Below, one piece after another: positions 1-10,057 of a DNA stretch of 64,000 nucleotides. The DNA is taken from NCBI GenBank assembly GCA_030015575.1, contig JASDDO010000006.1, positions 319,162,361-319,226,360 on the forward strand, read 5' to 3'. The translations under genes were made by a program, and so were the position numbers. Within the stretch, counting starts at the first letter, position 1. The number at the start of each line of letters is the position of its first letter. The stretch comes from Agapanthus africanus (taxonomy: Eukaryota; Streptophyta; Magnoliopsida; Asparagales; Amaryllidaceae). A model generated the notes under the pieces. It was given only the letters and a program-made list of their open reading frames with translations. It ran no database searches and was not told the DNA's origin.

Positions 1-53
1 TAAGAAAAGAGAGGCTTCAAAAAAGAATTTAATTCTCAAAAGAGTTTAATTCT

Positions 54-61
54 TATATAAA
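54..61 (+). promoter_or_regulatory. LTR TATA box of Tat-A
   Basis: TATATAAA in the LTR, in the position equivalent to the TATA boxes of Tat-C (23472) and Tat-D (27172). It would drive the genomic RNA of the element. Confidence 0.5.
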
Positions 62-99
62 GAAAAGAACTTAGTTCTTTCTCTGGTTGAGGATCTGCA

Positions 100-560
100 A
101 AGTGCACATCTTCCTATGAATTGAGAATTTAATTCTCATTGGGTTGAGATCCTGCCATGCAGATCTAAAATATAGAGGATGAATTGAGTTTTGAGAATTT
201 AATTCTCACAGAATTACAGGAATTTAATTCCTTTGAGATAAAATTAGGGTTTAACCCCATATTATAGGAATTGAATTCCTTCAGAGTGGACAGAACTAGG
301 GTTTAACCCTAATTGAGAACTTAATTCTCTCAAACTCACAGGAATTTAATTCTCTTAAAAAAGAAATTAGGGTTTCATCCTATGCCAGAATCTAATTCTT
401 TACATGTATGGGGAATTTAATTCCTGCAGAAAAGAAATTAGGGTTCAACCCTATCTAAGAATATAATTCTTTAGAAGAAAATAGAAATTTAATTCCTCTA
501 AAAGTTTATTGCTAGGGTTTAACCCTATGAAGAATTTAATTCTTAAAAGATGAACAGATC
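100..560 (+). repeat. Array of short palindromes with variable arms
   Basis: About fifteen near-perfect inverted repeats of 13-17 bases lie here, each built as X-TT-T-AA-X'. Examples are GAGAATTTAATTCTC (123-137), AGGGTTTAACCCT (298-310) and several GGAATTTAATTCC or AAGAATTTAATTCTT forms. The outer arm bases differ from copy to copy but remain complementary. Confidence 0.75.
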
Positions 561-579
561 TTTAAAACATGCAAAGAAC

Positions 580-925
580 CAAAGTCACGTGCTACCACGT
601 GACCCCTGTAAAAAAGAACTTTGAGGCAACGCCTCACGTGCTACCACGTGACCCTTGTAAAGATCTACAGAAAAGAACTTTGAAGCAACGCCTCACGTGC
701 CCCATGTGACCCCTGGAGGATACAAAGAAAAAGCAAACAGAAGCTATGGGCGCCCTCACGTGCTACCACGTGACCCCTTGTCAAAAGCTTTAACAGTTAA
801 AAACCCACATTCTCATCATGTGACAGCACGTGATGCTCCAAGAGCAATTATAGGAAGTATTCAATACTTTTGGCAGAATAAAATAAGGGGAATCAGGACG
901 CTCTCACGTGTTCATACGTGACCCC
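580..925 (+). promoter_or_regulatory. Cluster of CACGTG (G-box) motifs
   Basis: CACGTG occurs repeatedly here, mostly as pairs inside TCACGTGCTACCACGTGACC, in several copies interrupted by unrelated spacers. CACGTG is the core bound by plant bZIP and bHLH factors. Binding is inference. The motif is itself a palindrome and may simply be part of the hairpin theme of this LTR. Confidence 0.5.
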
Positions 926-959
926 TCTCTCCTTAGTGTTTAACACTAAAAAACTTTGT

Positions 960-1275
960 TCCCAGTGTTTAACACTGATTTTCTTAGTGTTTAACACTAA
1001 TTTGAAAACTCTGTTCCCAGTGTTTAACACTGATTTGCTTTAGTGTTTAACACTAATCTCTGTTTCCAGTGTTTAACACTGATTTGCTTTAGTGTTTAAC
1101 ACTAATTTGAAATCTCTGTTTCCAGTGTTTAACACTGATTTGCTTTAGTGTTTAACACTAATTTGAAAGCCCTGTTGCTAGTGTTTAACATTGATTATCT
1201 TTAGTGTCTAACACTAACTTGCTAATCTTATTCTCAGTGTTCAACACTGTTGGTCTTTAGTGTTTAACACTAGCT
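960..1275 (+). repeat. AGTGTTTAACACT inverted-repeat array
   Basis: About a dozen copies alternate between CAGTGTTTAACACTG (e.g. 963-977) and TTAGTGTTTAACACTAA (e.g. 984-1000). Both flanks change together so the arms stay paired. Spacers are short, 3-20 bases. Confidence 0.8.
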
Positions 1276-1559
1276 TTAGCCCAATTGGCTAAGTTTCTAG
1301 AGGCAAAGCCCCTCCTTCAATGAACCAACAGAGGGCCAATATTCTAAACATGATTGGACTTAGCCCAAGCTGGTCATAAGTCCTCAATTCAAACTTAACT
1401 GGGCTAATGGGCTCATAATATAATTAATTGGTCTTAGTTCCAAATTGGGCCAAAGATTATTTAATCTACCTTGGTTCAAGGGTACATCTCTTCACTCCTT
1501 TGATACTTGGCGTTGTAATTCCTCAACGTCTTCAAAGAGGTGACGGGTCCCGATGACCA

Positions 1560-2010
1560 CACATTGATACGGACTGTGGGGTCCTTAAACTCATGGACTA
1601 TGATGTCCTTAACCTTGACCGTGATGTCTTAAAACTAATGCCGGACTGTGGAGTCCTTAAAATCCACAGACTATAATGTCCTTAACCTTGACCGGGATGT
1701 CTTAAAACTAACAACGGACTATGATGTCCTTAACCTTGACCAGGATGTCTTAAAACTAATGCCGGACTGTGGAGTCCTTAAAATCCACGGACTATGATGT
1801 CCTTAACCTTGATCGGGATGTCTTAAAACTAACAACGGACTATGATGTCCTTAACCTTGATGTCTTAAAACTAACGCCGGACTGTGGAGTTCTTAAATCC
1901 ACGGACTATGATGTCCTTAACCTTGATCGCAACGTCTTAAAACTAATATTGGACCGCAATGTCCTTAAACTACCTATTGACCGCAATGTCACTAAACTAA
2001 ACAACAGGGC
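1560..2010 (+). repeat. Tandem array with GGAC..GTCC cores
   Basis: Degenerate repeats of about 30-75 bases carry GGACTATGATGTCCTTAA or GGACTGTGGAGTCCTTAA. Most units have GGAC and GTCC as inverted arms around six bases. The equivalent part of the Tat-D LTR holds a related 52-bp array. Confidence 0.7.
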
Positions 2011-2557
2011 CCTCTTAATTGCACTCTTGTTGGATCTAAACGATCCCGTTAAGTTGATCTTAGTCTAAAACTAGACTAACGTATCCTTAACAAACGTTTA
2101 AGTTGATCTTAGTCTCAAATGAGGCTAACGTATCCTTAAACCCAAACCCCCAAACCCAAATCTCAGATAATACGGATTTAGACTAGTCCATGCCCTACGG
2201 GCGACGACGTAACTCAGTCTCCGTATACAATCCACGGGCAACCGAACACAAAACAAACACCCACGACACGAAGTGATCATCTGGAGAAGGAGAAAGTTGT
2301 TACCGCGATGTGGTAGCGTAATTAACTGCAGGGGCTTGCGCCTGCAGGGAAGAGCGTCCCCACAATCAAAAACCCCTCAAGCGAGAGGGAATCTGACGAA
2401 GTCTGCTAAATCGGACGCATCCGTTTAAACCTTCAATATATGGTGCCATAAATCAACTTGGCATCTTCGGAGAGGTAGACGGATAACACCAATTAGCATC
2501 TGCCCCGAATTTCAGGCAAGACGTCCGTCTCGCCGTCTTTCGGAGGGGAACAGATTC

Positions 2558-2575
2558 TGGCACGCCCGGTGAGAC
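2558..2575 (+). other. Primer-binding site of Tat-A
   Basis: TGGCACGCCCGGTGAGAC lies five bases after the LTR end. Tat-C and Tat-D have the same site with GGTGGGAC. It begins with TGG, as expected for a tRNA 3' CCA complement. The priming tRNA cannot be named without a search. Confidence 0.75.
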
Positions 2576-2636
2576 CTTTTCCTTTTTCCACTCCACACTT
2601 CGTGTGTCGCCTTCGCGAACGAATCGCGGTTTGTTA

Positions 2637-5600
2637 ATGGTTACCTTTGGGTTTCAAGTTACTAAGATTTTGTCTTTTGCCTGGCGCAGAAATCAAGCAT
2701 CAATGGCCTCCAACTGCTCGAGCTGCTCCAAATGCCAATGCAATCGACGCTCCGCCTCACCTGGAGGTGTAGCCTATGGGCCTCATGCGGCCTCCATCCT
2801 TACCATGCCGGTGGAACAGGTGACCCAGGCCACCACCGGTCTGTTTTTCGGGACCATGCTCCCGCCTGCAAGCTTCACTATTCCAGTGCCCGCACCAGAA
2901 GTGCACAAGAAGTCGGTCTTCGATCGGCTTAGTGCTACAACGGCCCCTTTCAACGGGTCGTCCAATATCAAACCGGCAGCCTCCGTCTTTACCAGGCGGA
3001 ACCAGAACTCTGATGGGCCCGCCGAGAAGCCCATGAACCCTGAAATGGCCGTCCCGAGGAAGACAGCCACCTCTGCTCCTGAAGTCGTCAAGGTGGCTTC
3101 TCCTGTTAAAGAGTCGGTCTTTTCAAGGCTGACTATTCCGGCTCCTGCTCCTACTCGAGGGTATGTCTTTGACAGATTGAACATCGCCACTCAAAAGACA
3201 ACCTCAGCCTTTAAGAGGCTGGCACCTACGGCGCCTCATCCGGACAGGGGGCAAGACGAATCTATCCCTATCGCCGAGCCAGCCCCAACAACTCGACATG
3301 CTCGACGTCGCCACTGGCGTCGAGTAAGGAAGGCCGGGGGCAACTCCCCCTCAGGGCTAACTCCACCGGCTTCAGTGGTGAAAGTTAATGCTGCTGTTCC
3401 AACTGGGAACAGCTTTGAACCGCTAAGGAGAGTACGCAAGAACTCTCCGACTGCCACACTGAAAAGATCTCCTCCACCTGTGGAGAGAGTTACAGAAACT
3501 AAGCTGGAGCAGCCCCCGCAACGGCTGTCCTCCAAAATTTACAAGGTCTGACGGAGGGTTCAAGATTCTATAATCGACCAAGATCACTCTCGCCGGCAGA
3601 AAAGGGCGAAAGTGCAGGAAGAAAAGAACCGTCCTGACAAACAGCAAACGACGACAACCGCCAGGGTGCCTGCTGCAACGGCCCCTTCAACTTCAACGGC
3701 CTACAAGAGAAGAAGGCCGAAGAAGGTCCCTACGCCTGCGGCAAATGCCAAAGGCGGCGAGCCCGAACGCCCTAAGTCCGGGGGCATTGTAGTCCATACC
3801 GTCTACATGACGTCTGGTAAAGAGGACAGCCGTACATCTACAGGTCATAGACCGCTTACACAATTGGTGACTAAAGCTCAGGAGTAGCAGCAGAAGCTCC
3901 AAGAAATTATGAATGCGATGGCCGCACTCACTGGGCCAAAAGAAAGCCCCGAAGCGTCCTCTGATCAACGCCAGGAGCAAGAAACTGACGCTGAATTCCT
4001 TCGCAGGATACTGGAAAAGAACGATAAAGAGGCTGCAGAATAAGCAGCCAATATAAAACGAATGGCCCTCCTGTTCCAGGACATGGTGGGAATGATGATC
4101 CAACAAGATCCTCCTGCTGAAGATCCTCCGATCGTCCTTGAAGACGATAGGGGAGAAACGTCAAATCCTCCACCGGCTCTGTCAACAGCCAAGGAGGAGA
4201 CAATCTCCAAAGCTGACTTAGACGAATATATAGCTCAGCAGATACGGGTTCACCAGACGACTGAGGCAGCCGGTCAACTTGTCAGAACAGGGCGACCATA
4301 TCCAAGCTGGTATGATTAGATCAAATACCCGCCGGGCTACACGATCCCAAAGTTCCATGTCTACAAGGGGACAGGAAATCCCCATCAACATGTTGCCCAG
4401 TTCAGGGCTCTTTGCGGCAACACTGGCGGCAGCGATAAGCTCTTGCTTCGCCAATTCGTCGGCAGTTTATCGGAGACGGCGTTTAAATGGTACTCCGAGC
4501 TTCCAAATGACTCCATCAAAACTTTCGCAGAGATGGAGTTGCTATTCACTCAGCGTTTCGCAAGCACCAGCGAACACACCCCGATAACAGCGTTAATTAA
4601 TGCAAGGGTGAACCCGGGTGAAACCTAGGTTCAATATGCAATCCGATGGCGGAACTTGTGGTCGAAGTGCGAGCAGCGCATCGAAGAAGCACCAGCGGTG
4701 GGCATGTTCATGGGCACCTTAGATCCTCACGCGACTATTTCACAGTTCATGATGTTCTTTAAACCGACCACGTTCCAGGCCCTAATTGACAAGCTGGCCC
4801 AGATGGACCAGATGGGTCACAGACCGTCTCCCCCGAAACCGGAACCTCGGAATGACAAGGGTAAAGGGAATGCGACCTTCGTTGCGAACGCTCAACAGCA
4901 ACCCAGTGCTCCAAGACTGGCGGATTTGGAGGAGAGACAGCGTTATTACAATGAGAAAATGAAACGCCCTTACTCATTCCCACAGGATAAAACGAAGACG
5001 CTGTTCGAGCTGGCGGTACGCAACAGGCTTATCAACTTACCAAATCCAAGGCAGTCCCCACAACCCAGCAAGGTGAGTAACCCCGGTTACTGACCTTACC
5101 ATCAAACGGTAAGCCATCCGATCGAGGATTGCTTCGTCTTTAAAGGATGGATCGAAGATCAGTACCTTCAAGGCAAGTTTGCGCTGTCCGAGAAGTGGAA
5201 GGTAAACCCACCACAACCGCACACTCCTAAGAAGACAGACACACCGGGGGGCAACTTGTTCTTTTATTGAAGAAGCTCCATGGGAGGTCGTGCTTTCGAC
5301 CAAGACCAAAAGGATGCTGAATGATCTCCAGACATGCCCGGCGATCAGGTGGAAGAACCCGCTGGAACCTCAGATCATCGAAGGGATGCTGAAGCCGCAC
5401 CCAACTCCGAAGATTGGCGGTGATGGCCCAAGCACTCACACCCAGCCGTTAAAATCTTCAAAGAAAAACAAGAAGAGATCCAAAAAGCCCGTGAAGCCTG
5501 GAGACAAGCGCACGGACTTGCAGAAATAGATTGACGCGCTAGAGGAGTACAATCAAAAGGCGCGGACTCCCATCACACTCTAAGAGTTCCTCAACCACGT

Positions 5601-6888
5601 CTTTCAGGAGGAAGATAATGAAGAAAGCTCGTCGGATGAATCCGAGGGATATGTGGCGAGTTGTCATGTGATCTCCCACTCGTTTACGGACGATGAAAAA
5701 ACTCCTGGCACTGAGAAACTGGGGGCATAGCCTGAACCAGAACTTGTGTGGCCGACAGACGAAATGATCGACGCCTTTCTAGACGAGATGCGTTTGAAAA
5801 GTAAAGCCGATCGGGAGCGTAAGACGGCCGCATCAGAAGGAGCCAAACGCAGGCGACTAAACGAAAGAGTCGAAGCACTCCAGCCAGATCAAAAGACATC
5901 CGATGCAGATAAAAACAGATTCAAGACGAGGAAAAGGTTTGCCAAAGCCATGTCAATGGGAATGAAGCTGCCACCCTCGGAAGAAAACACGCTCAATGTG
6001 GCGGAGAGGCACCCTAATTACTGCTCATATCATCGGAAGATTTCACACTCCACTGAGGAGTGCGACGCTTTTAAGATATGGTGGCAGGGATATGTTGCTC
6101 ACCGGCAACATTTTAAGCGAATGAAACGCAGAACTCTTCGGGAGCAGAAAAGTACAACCAATAGGCATAAAAGAACTACCGGCAACTGTTACACGGTCAA
6201 CGCCGGAGGATCACAAGTTCTCACCTTTGGGAGCGACTCTGATGAGGAAATGGCTCTGGGCCCTCTCTTTAAAGAATCCGTCTTAGGGAAAGAGGAAGAG
6301 CCAGAGGCCTGCGAAAACATTCAGCTGCGCAATCGCACGCTTCCGGAAAAGAATTTCGGACCCGCAACTAGAAAAGATAAGGGAAAGGAAAATGTCGCTG
6401 AGGATATCGCCTTAGATGACCAAGTCACGAAAGAGCTGACTGCCAAGGACCCGCCCAAGAAGAGTAAGGTGGACTATAACATCCTAGCGCACCTGAGGAA
6501 GCTACCTTCGCAGCTCAGCATTCTAGATGCCCTCTTATTATCAAAAGAGGCAAGGGATTCATTAATTAAGGCACTATAGGAGCCGGAGCAATTCCAAGCT
6601 TTCCTTCCCGAGGAAAAGATGAAGAATGAATTGGAGGAAGCGCATACGGCCGATGTCACTTTCGGTGATGAAGACCTTCTCCTTAGGACGTGCGACCATA
6701 ACCGTCCCCTATATGTCTCTGGATACTGCCACGACATCAAGATAGGCAAAATCCTGGTTGATAACGGATCCTCCGTCAATCTCCTTAATGTTCGGGTGTT
6801 GAAGGAAATCTGCATGAGCGTTCAGTAACTCGCTCGGGATAAAATTACCATCTTCGGTTTCGATTCCCAGTCATCACAGACTCTTGGA
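2637..6888 (+). pseudogene. gag-protease remnant of Tat-A
   Basis: First ATG candidates are 2637 and 2703; both are kept in Tat-D. The order is: N-terminal region with repeated SVFxRL-type motifs (2900-3220), coiled charged region, capsid-like gag core with LLLRQFVG and ELPNDSIKTFAEMELLFTQ (4430-4570), a PYH..SHPIEDCF knuckle (5090-5140), a second knuckle CSYHRKISHSTEEC (6020-6065), and a retropepsin with catalytic DNGSS at 6760-6774. It is not translatable. In-frame stops lie at about 3549, 3885, 4040, 4317, 4626, 5091, 5527, 5581, 5728, 6577 and 6826, with a one-base insertion in a G run near 5247. Many stops replace CAG, CAA or TGG of the sister copies. The first knuckle has lost its leading Cys to the stop at 5091. 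Confidence 0.85.
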
Positions 6889-7242
6889 ACCGCATGATAT
6901 ATATATTAACTTGTTGCAGTTAAATAGCAGTTTTTCTTTTATATGCTCATATTACTGTTTCATGTTGCATATATTACATTCATGGATTTCATATGACGTT
7001 CTCTGATATTTTTACTCCTAAGTATATATAACATTGGAATGGGACGCTGTTATATATGCCTATATATATATATATATTAGTGGAATGGGACGCTAATATA
7101 TATGTATTGATTCATACAGTTATACTTATTCATTACTTGATGTTTTTTGGATTTGAGGACCGTGGTGGTTTCATGAAATTATGCAAGTATTCTTATTCTT
7201 TACTTGATATTTGTATGCATCCACTCAGAGATTTGTTTTAAA

Positions 7243-7515
7243 CCGATACGGGATCAAGAGTGTCGATGTTGGGGTACTTAAAATTCGGAGGACGTATATA
7301 CCGATACGTGGAACACAAGTGTCGAGGTGAGACACTTGGGTTTCGAGGAACGTATAGATATCAGAAAATCGATACGTGGATCACGGGTGTCGATACCGGA
7401 CACTTACGATTCGAGGAACGTATGAATATGAGAAAGACCGATACGTGGATCATGGGTGTCGATATCGGACACTTACGATTTGAGGAACATATGGATATGA
7501 GTATTTATGTGTCGA
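7243..7515 (+). repeat. 58-69 bp tandem repeat, about 4 units
   Basis: CGATACGTGGATCA-type starts recur at about 7244, 7302, 7370 and 7439. Each is followed by GTGTCGATACCGGACACTT and CGAGGAACGTAT. Units carry inverted arms GTGTC..GACAC. Confidence 0.75.
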
Positions 7516-7598
7516 TGCTAGACACTTGTTTCATGATGTTTTTGGGTGTCGATGGCGGACACTCACTTTATATGAAACTTACTCAATACTGGATATTG

Positions 7599-7752
7599 GA
7601 TATATGAGATTTATTTGATATTGTACATTCAGGATATATGAGGTTTACTTGATATTGTACATTCAGGATATATGAGGTTTACTTGATATTGTACATTCAG
7701 GATATATGAGATTTACTTGATATTGTACATTCAGGATATATGAGATTTACAG
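7599..7752 (+). repeat. 34-bp tandem repeat, 4.5 units
   Basis: GATATATGAG recurs at 7599, 7633, 7667, 7701 and 7735, an exact 34-base period. The unit includes TTGATATTGTACATTCAG. Units differ at one or two bases, so it is a recent local expansion. Confidence 0.9.
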
Positions 7753-8735
7753 GATATGAGAGCCAATTTGGGGGCTGGTTTTAGGAAATTTGGGATTTAG
7801 ATTGTCTTGATGGACTTTGGTCCTGTCACAAGGTCAGGATTCCGTGAGAATGACATGTTTTATTCCATACTCCTCATTTATTTTATATGCATTGCTTCAT
7901 ATATTAGTAGTATCTGATAGAGTACCTTTCATGACTGTTGCATATACATATTGTCATATTATTGCTTCATGTATTAGTTGTACCTGCTAGAGTACCTTTC
8001 ATGACTGTTGCATACATATGACCATTTATTGCTATCCGCTTGCATGTATTAGATTCGCGCTGTACGTGCATACTTGCGATTGCCTGCATATGTTATTTAC
8101 TATCCACGAGTTGGCAACTCACCTCCGTTGTGCCACAGTGTTTTGCAAGTAGTCCCTCAGGGCAGTCGCGACAGGCTTTTCATCTTTCGTATCATCTTTT
8201 GCATCTGATACCGTTTCGGCTGACTGTGCGCAGTTTTGCTATAGGTGGGTTTTGCGGCTATCCGGTATTGTTTATTGTTATCTTTGTACCATGTACTCTC
8301 CATCTACCACTTTCATGTGTATGACTTAAAGACTTGATGTGAGGACGATATTGTATGTTATTTTGTGACTTGGAGGTCTTTTATGCAGTTTTTATTTATA
8401 TCGTCTTTTATTTCTTCGCTACGGCATCGTATATCTGTTGTGGTGGTTGTTTCCGCTTTTGGGCGTGGATTTTGCTCCCGTTTGGGATGCTTTACTTATA
8501 TTTATGTTGTACCCATTTTTGGGGTTAGTTTTTACAAAAGCGGTGCTGCCAAAATTTTTAAGAAAGTAAAGTTGGACTTTAAAGAATTTGGTTTGAGATT
8601 TCAAAAGTTTTGAAAATGCTATTGTCATTTATTACTTTTGATGGTTTTGATTGCTGGGTTTTCGGCTTACTTAAATTGCATTACGTCTGTAGACGTTGCG
8701 TAGTTTAAGGGTCGTCACGTGCCAATTTCGGGTCA

Positions 8736-9477
8736 TGACAGATGTTGCCTTCCGTTGATCTGCTGATGGCGGTGATAGATGGCTGAGATTGGATCTAGAG
8801 GCATGCTCCTGAAGCGTGTGGATCTCAATAGGTTTGAGGTTGGTTGTTATCGAGCAACCTGCAAGGAAGTCCCAGGGTGGTTGTACCACCGAGGACCCTC
8901 CGACGGTCAAGTTAGAGAGGAAATCCGAGCAGAGTGACGGCTTAGTGGAGTAATAATGGCTTACTTGAACCGTCTGAAGAATGGGTTTATATAGCGGTGG
9001 CAGAAGGCAGGGCAGGCGCGAGAATCACGCCGGCCGTTACGCTCCCGACGTCACGCCTGCGTGATGAGCGGGATCTTCCATTAATGGCGAGACAGGCTCG
9101 TTAATAGGGGATCGTGATGGCGTGGAACGTGGGATGTGGCCGTCGGATATCTCGCGCATGGCGAGATTCGTGGGATAGCGGTTGCGCCTGTGAGCGGTGT
9201 CGTTGGTCGGTCGATGAGACCAAGGAAGATGACCTCGGCGAGAGAGCTCGCGGACGAGGGGGAGAGCCGAGGTATCTTGATCCGCGGTAGCCTGGAGACG
9301 AGTTGTAAGGCCGATGAGGCCAATTGTGCTGGGAGCTCGGAGGTGAGCCAGCGTTTGTTTGTAATACGGGCATAGGAGTGGTTCTGTCGGTCACTGTAGG
9401 TCCTTTCTTGCATGCTTTGGGACACGTCATCTGCCACGTGTTATGATCTGGGAGATAACCGATATCAAGCATTATCA
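8736..9477 (-). repeat. 3' LTR of Tat-B
   Basis: Matches 17896-18656 along its length. The right edge is exact because the polypurine tract abuts it. The left edge is either TGACAG at 8736 or TGTTGCC at 8743. The partner LTR starts TGACGTGACC and carries about 19 bases that this copy lacks. A TATA box (minus strand, about 8985-8993) is shared with the other LTR. Confidence 0.8.
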
Positions 9478-9493
9478 ATAGCCCCCCACTCTC
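9478..9493 (-). other. Polypurine tract of Tat-B
   Basis: On the minus strand GAGAGTGGGGGGCTAT directly precedes the LTR start TGATAATGC, the standard plus-strand primer arrangement. Confidence 0.8.
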
Positions 9494-9851
9494 GTCCCGA
9501 CCAGCTGATGGGTCGGGTCGAGAGTGGTCTGCCGGGTCACCCGAGGTGAGCCCCTTTTCGAAAATATAGTCGGGCTTGTCCCCGGGTAATCTGTTGTATT
9601 TTCTGGATGATGCCAGCGAATCAGGGCGAGATCTTTGTATTAAAGAGGGTGCGCCGGATCATGCATACTTTCGCCGAAGCGACAGACCACGTGTCGGGCG
9701 CTGGTCGGCTGACGCGACGGGCCGCAGACTTCTGGCGTTGATGGGATACGGCCAGTGCGCGTGCGGCAGGTGGAGCGATCGTGGTCGTCGAATGTGAAGA
9801 GTTGTTTTTGGCGGGAGTCGACTGTCGCCGTTGGATGAGGGCGCCGGTGGC

Positions 9852-9859
9852 TATAAATA
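9852..9859 (+). promoter_or_regulatory. TATA box upstream of antisense ORF1
   Basis: CTATAAATAGAGG, plus strand, inside Tat-B and opposite to its own transcription. It lies 199 bases before the ATG of antisense ORF1, with a pyrimidine-rich leader between. Confidence 0.55.
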
Positions 9860-9983
9860 GAGGTGGGGTCCGCATCAGGGCCCATCTCTCTTCATATTTT
9901 CCTCATTCTTGATCTTCTAAGTAAGCTCGGCGCTCTCTTCTTTAGGCCGGATCTCTGCGTTCCCGATGACCTCTTTCTATCAG

Positions 9984-10053
9984 GTTAGATGTCTTCTTTT
10001 TCTTTCTTCTGCTTCTTCTCTTTCTGATTCGAGTCTGCTTTTCCCTTTGGCAG
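9984..10053 (+). other. Candidate 5'-leader intron of antisense ORF1
   Basis: Starts CAG|GTTAGA, is pyrimidine-rich and ends CCCTTTGGCAG, four bases before the ATG at 10058. About 70 bases, short but acceptable for a plant intron. Pure inference from splice-site consensus. Confidence 0.35.
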
Positions 10054-10057
10054 ACCA

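Larger units (their letters stand above)
1..2552 (+). repeat. LTR of Tat-A (5' end outside the window)
   Basis: The right edge is fixed by GGAGGGGAACA followed five bases later by the PBS, exactly as in Tat-C and Tat-D. The TATA box at 54-61 puts nearly all of this stretch in the transcribed R-U5 part, which is unusually long at about 2.4 kb. It is built of arrays of short inverted repeats (1-560), CACGTG clusters (580-925), an AGTGTTTAACACT array (960-1275) and a GGAC..GTCC array (1560-2010). From about 2040 it resembles the Tat-C and Tat-D LTRs closely, including TACCGCGATG-like and CTGCAGG..CCTGCAG inverted repeats. The first 2 kb differ from those LTRs, so it is a divergent subfamily. Confidence 0.8.
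1..6888 (+). mobile_element. Tat-A: truncated Ty3/gypsy (Tat/Ogre-type) retrotransposon
   Basis: The order LTR end, primer-binding site, gag, retropepsin is visible. The window opens inside the LTR, about 50 bases before its TATA box. The right end is an abrupt break in the protease domain at about 6888. Until then the sequence tracks Tat-D (33600-33617); afterwards it turns into AT-rich LTR-like DNA. No RT, RNase H, integrase or 3' LTR follows, so this is a 5' fragment. It belongs to the same family as Tat-C and Tat-D because the last part of the LTR, the PBS and the gag protein all match. The assignment to the Tat/Ogre group rests on Tat-D, which retains a second RNase H domain. Confidence 0.85.
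6889..8740 (+). repeat. 3' part of a Del/Tekay-like LTR (fragment)
   Basis: AT-rich, no coding signal. It ends with a GGGTCATGACA-type terminus, which resembles the 3' ends of Del/Tekay chromovirus LTRs from general knowledge of the family. Its left part resembles 22840-22960, for example TATGCTCATATTACT followed by TGTTGCATA, and GGATTTGAG before AACCGT or GACCGT. The fragment at 20410-23015 therefore looks like the 5' part of the same LTR family. It contains two tandem repeats, listed separately. Lineage is tentative. Confidence 0.45.

Noticed and set aside
1769-2068. 99-codon ORF in the Tat-A LTR
   Set aside because: Arises from the GGAC..GTCC repeat; not kept in the Tat-C or Tat-D LTR.
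2604-2606. gag start at 2604
   Set aside because: The codon is GTG; the first ATG candidates conserved in Tat-D are 2637 and 2703.
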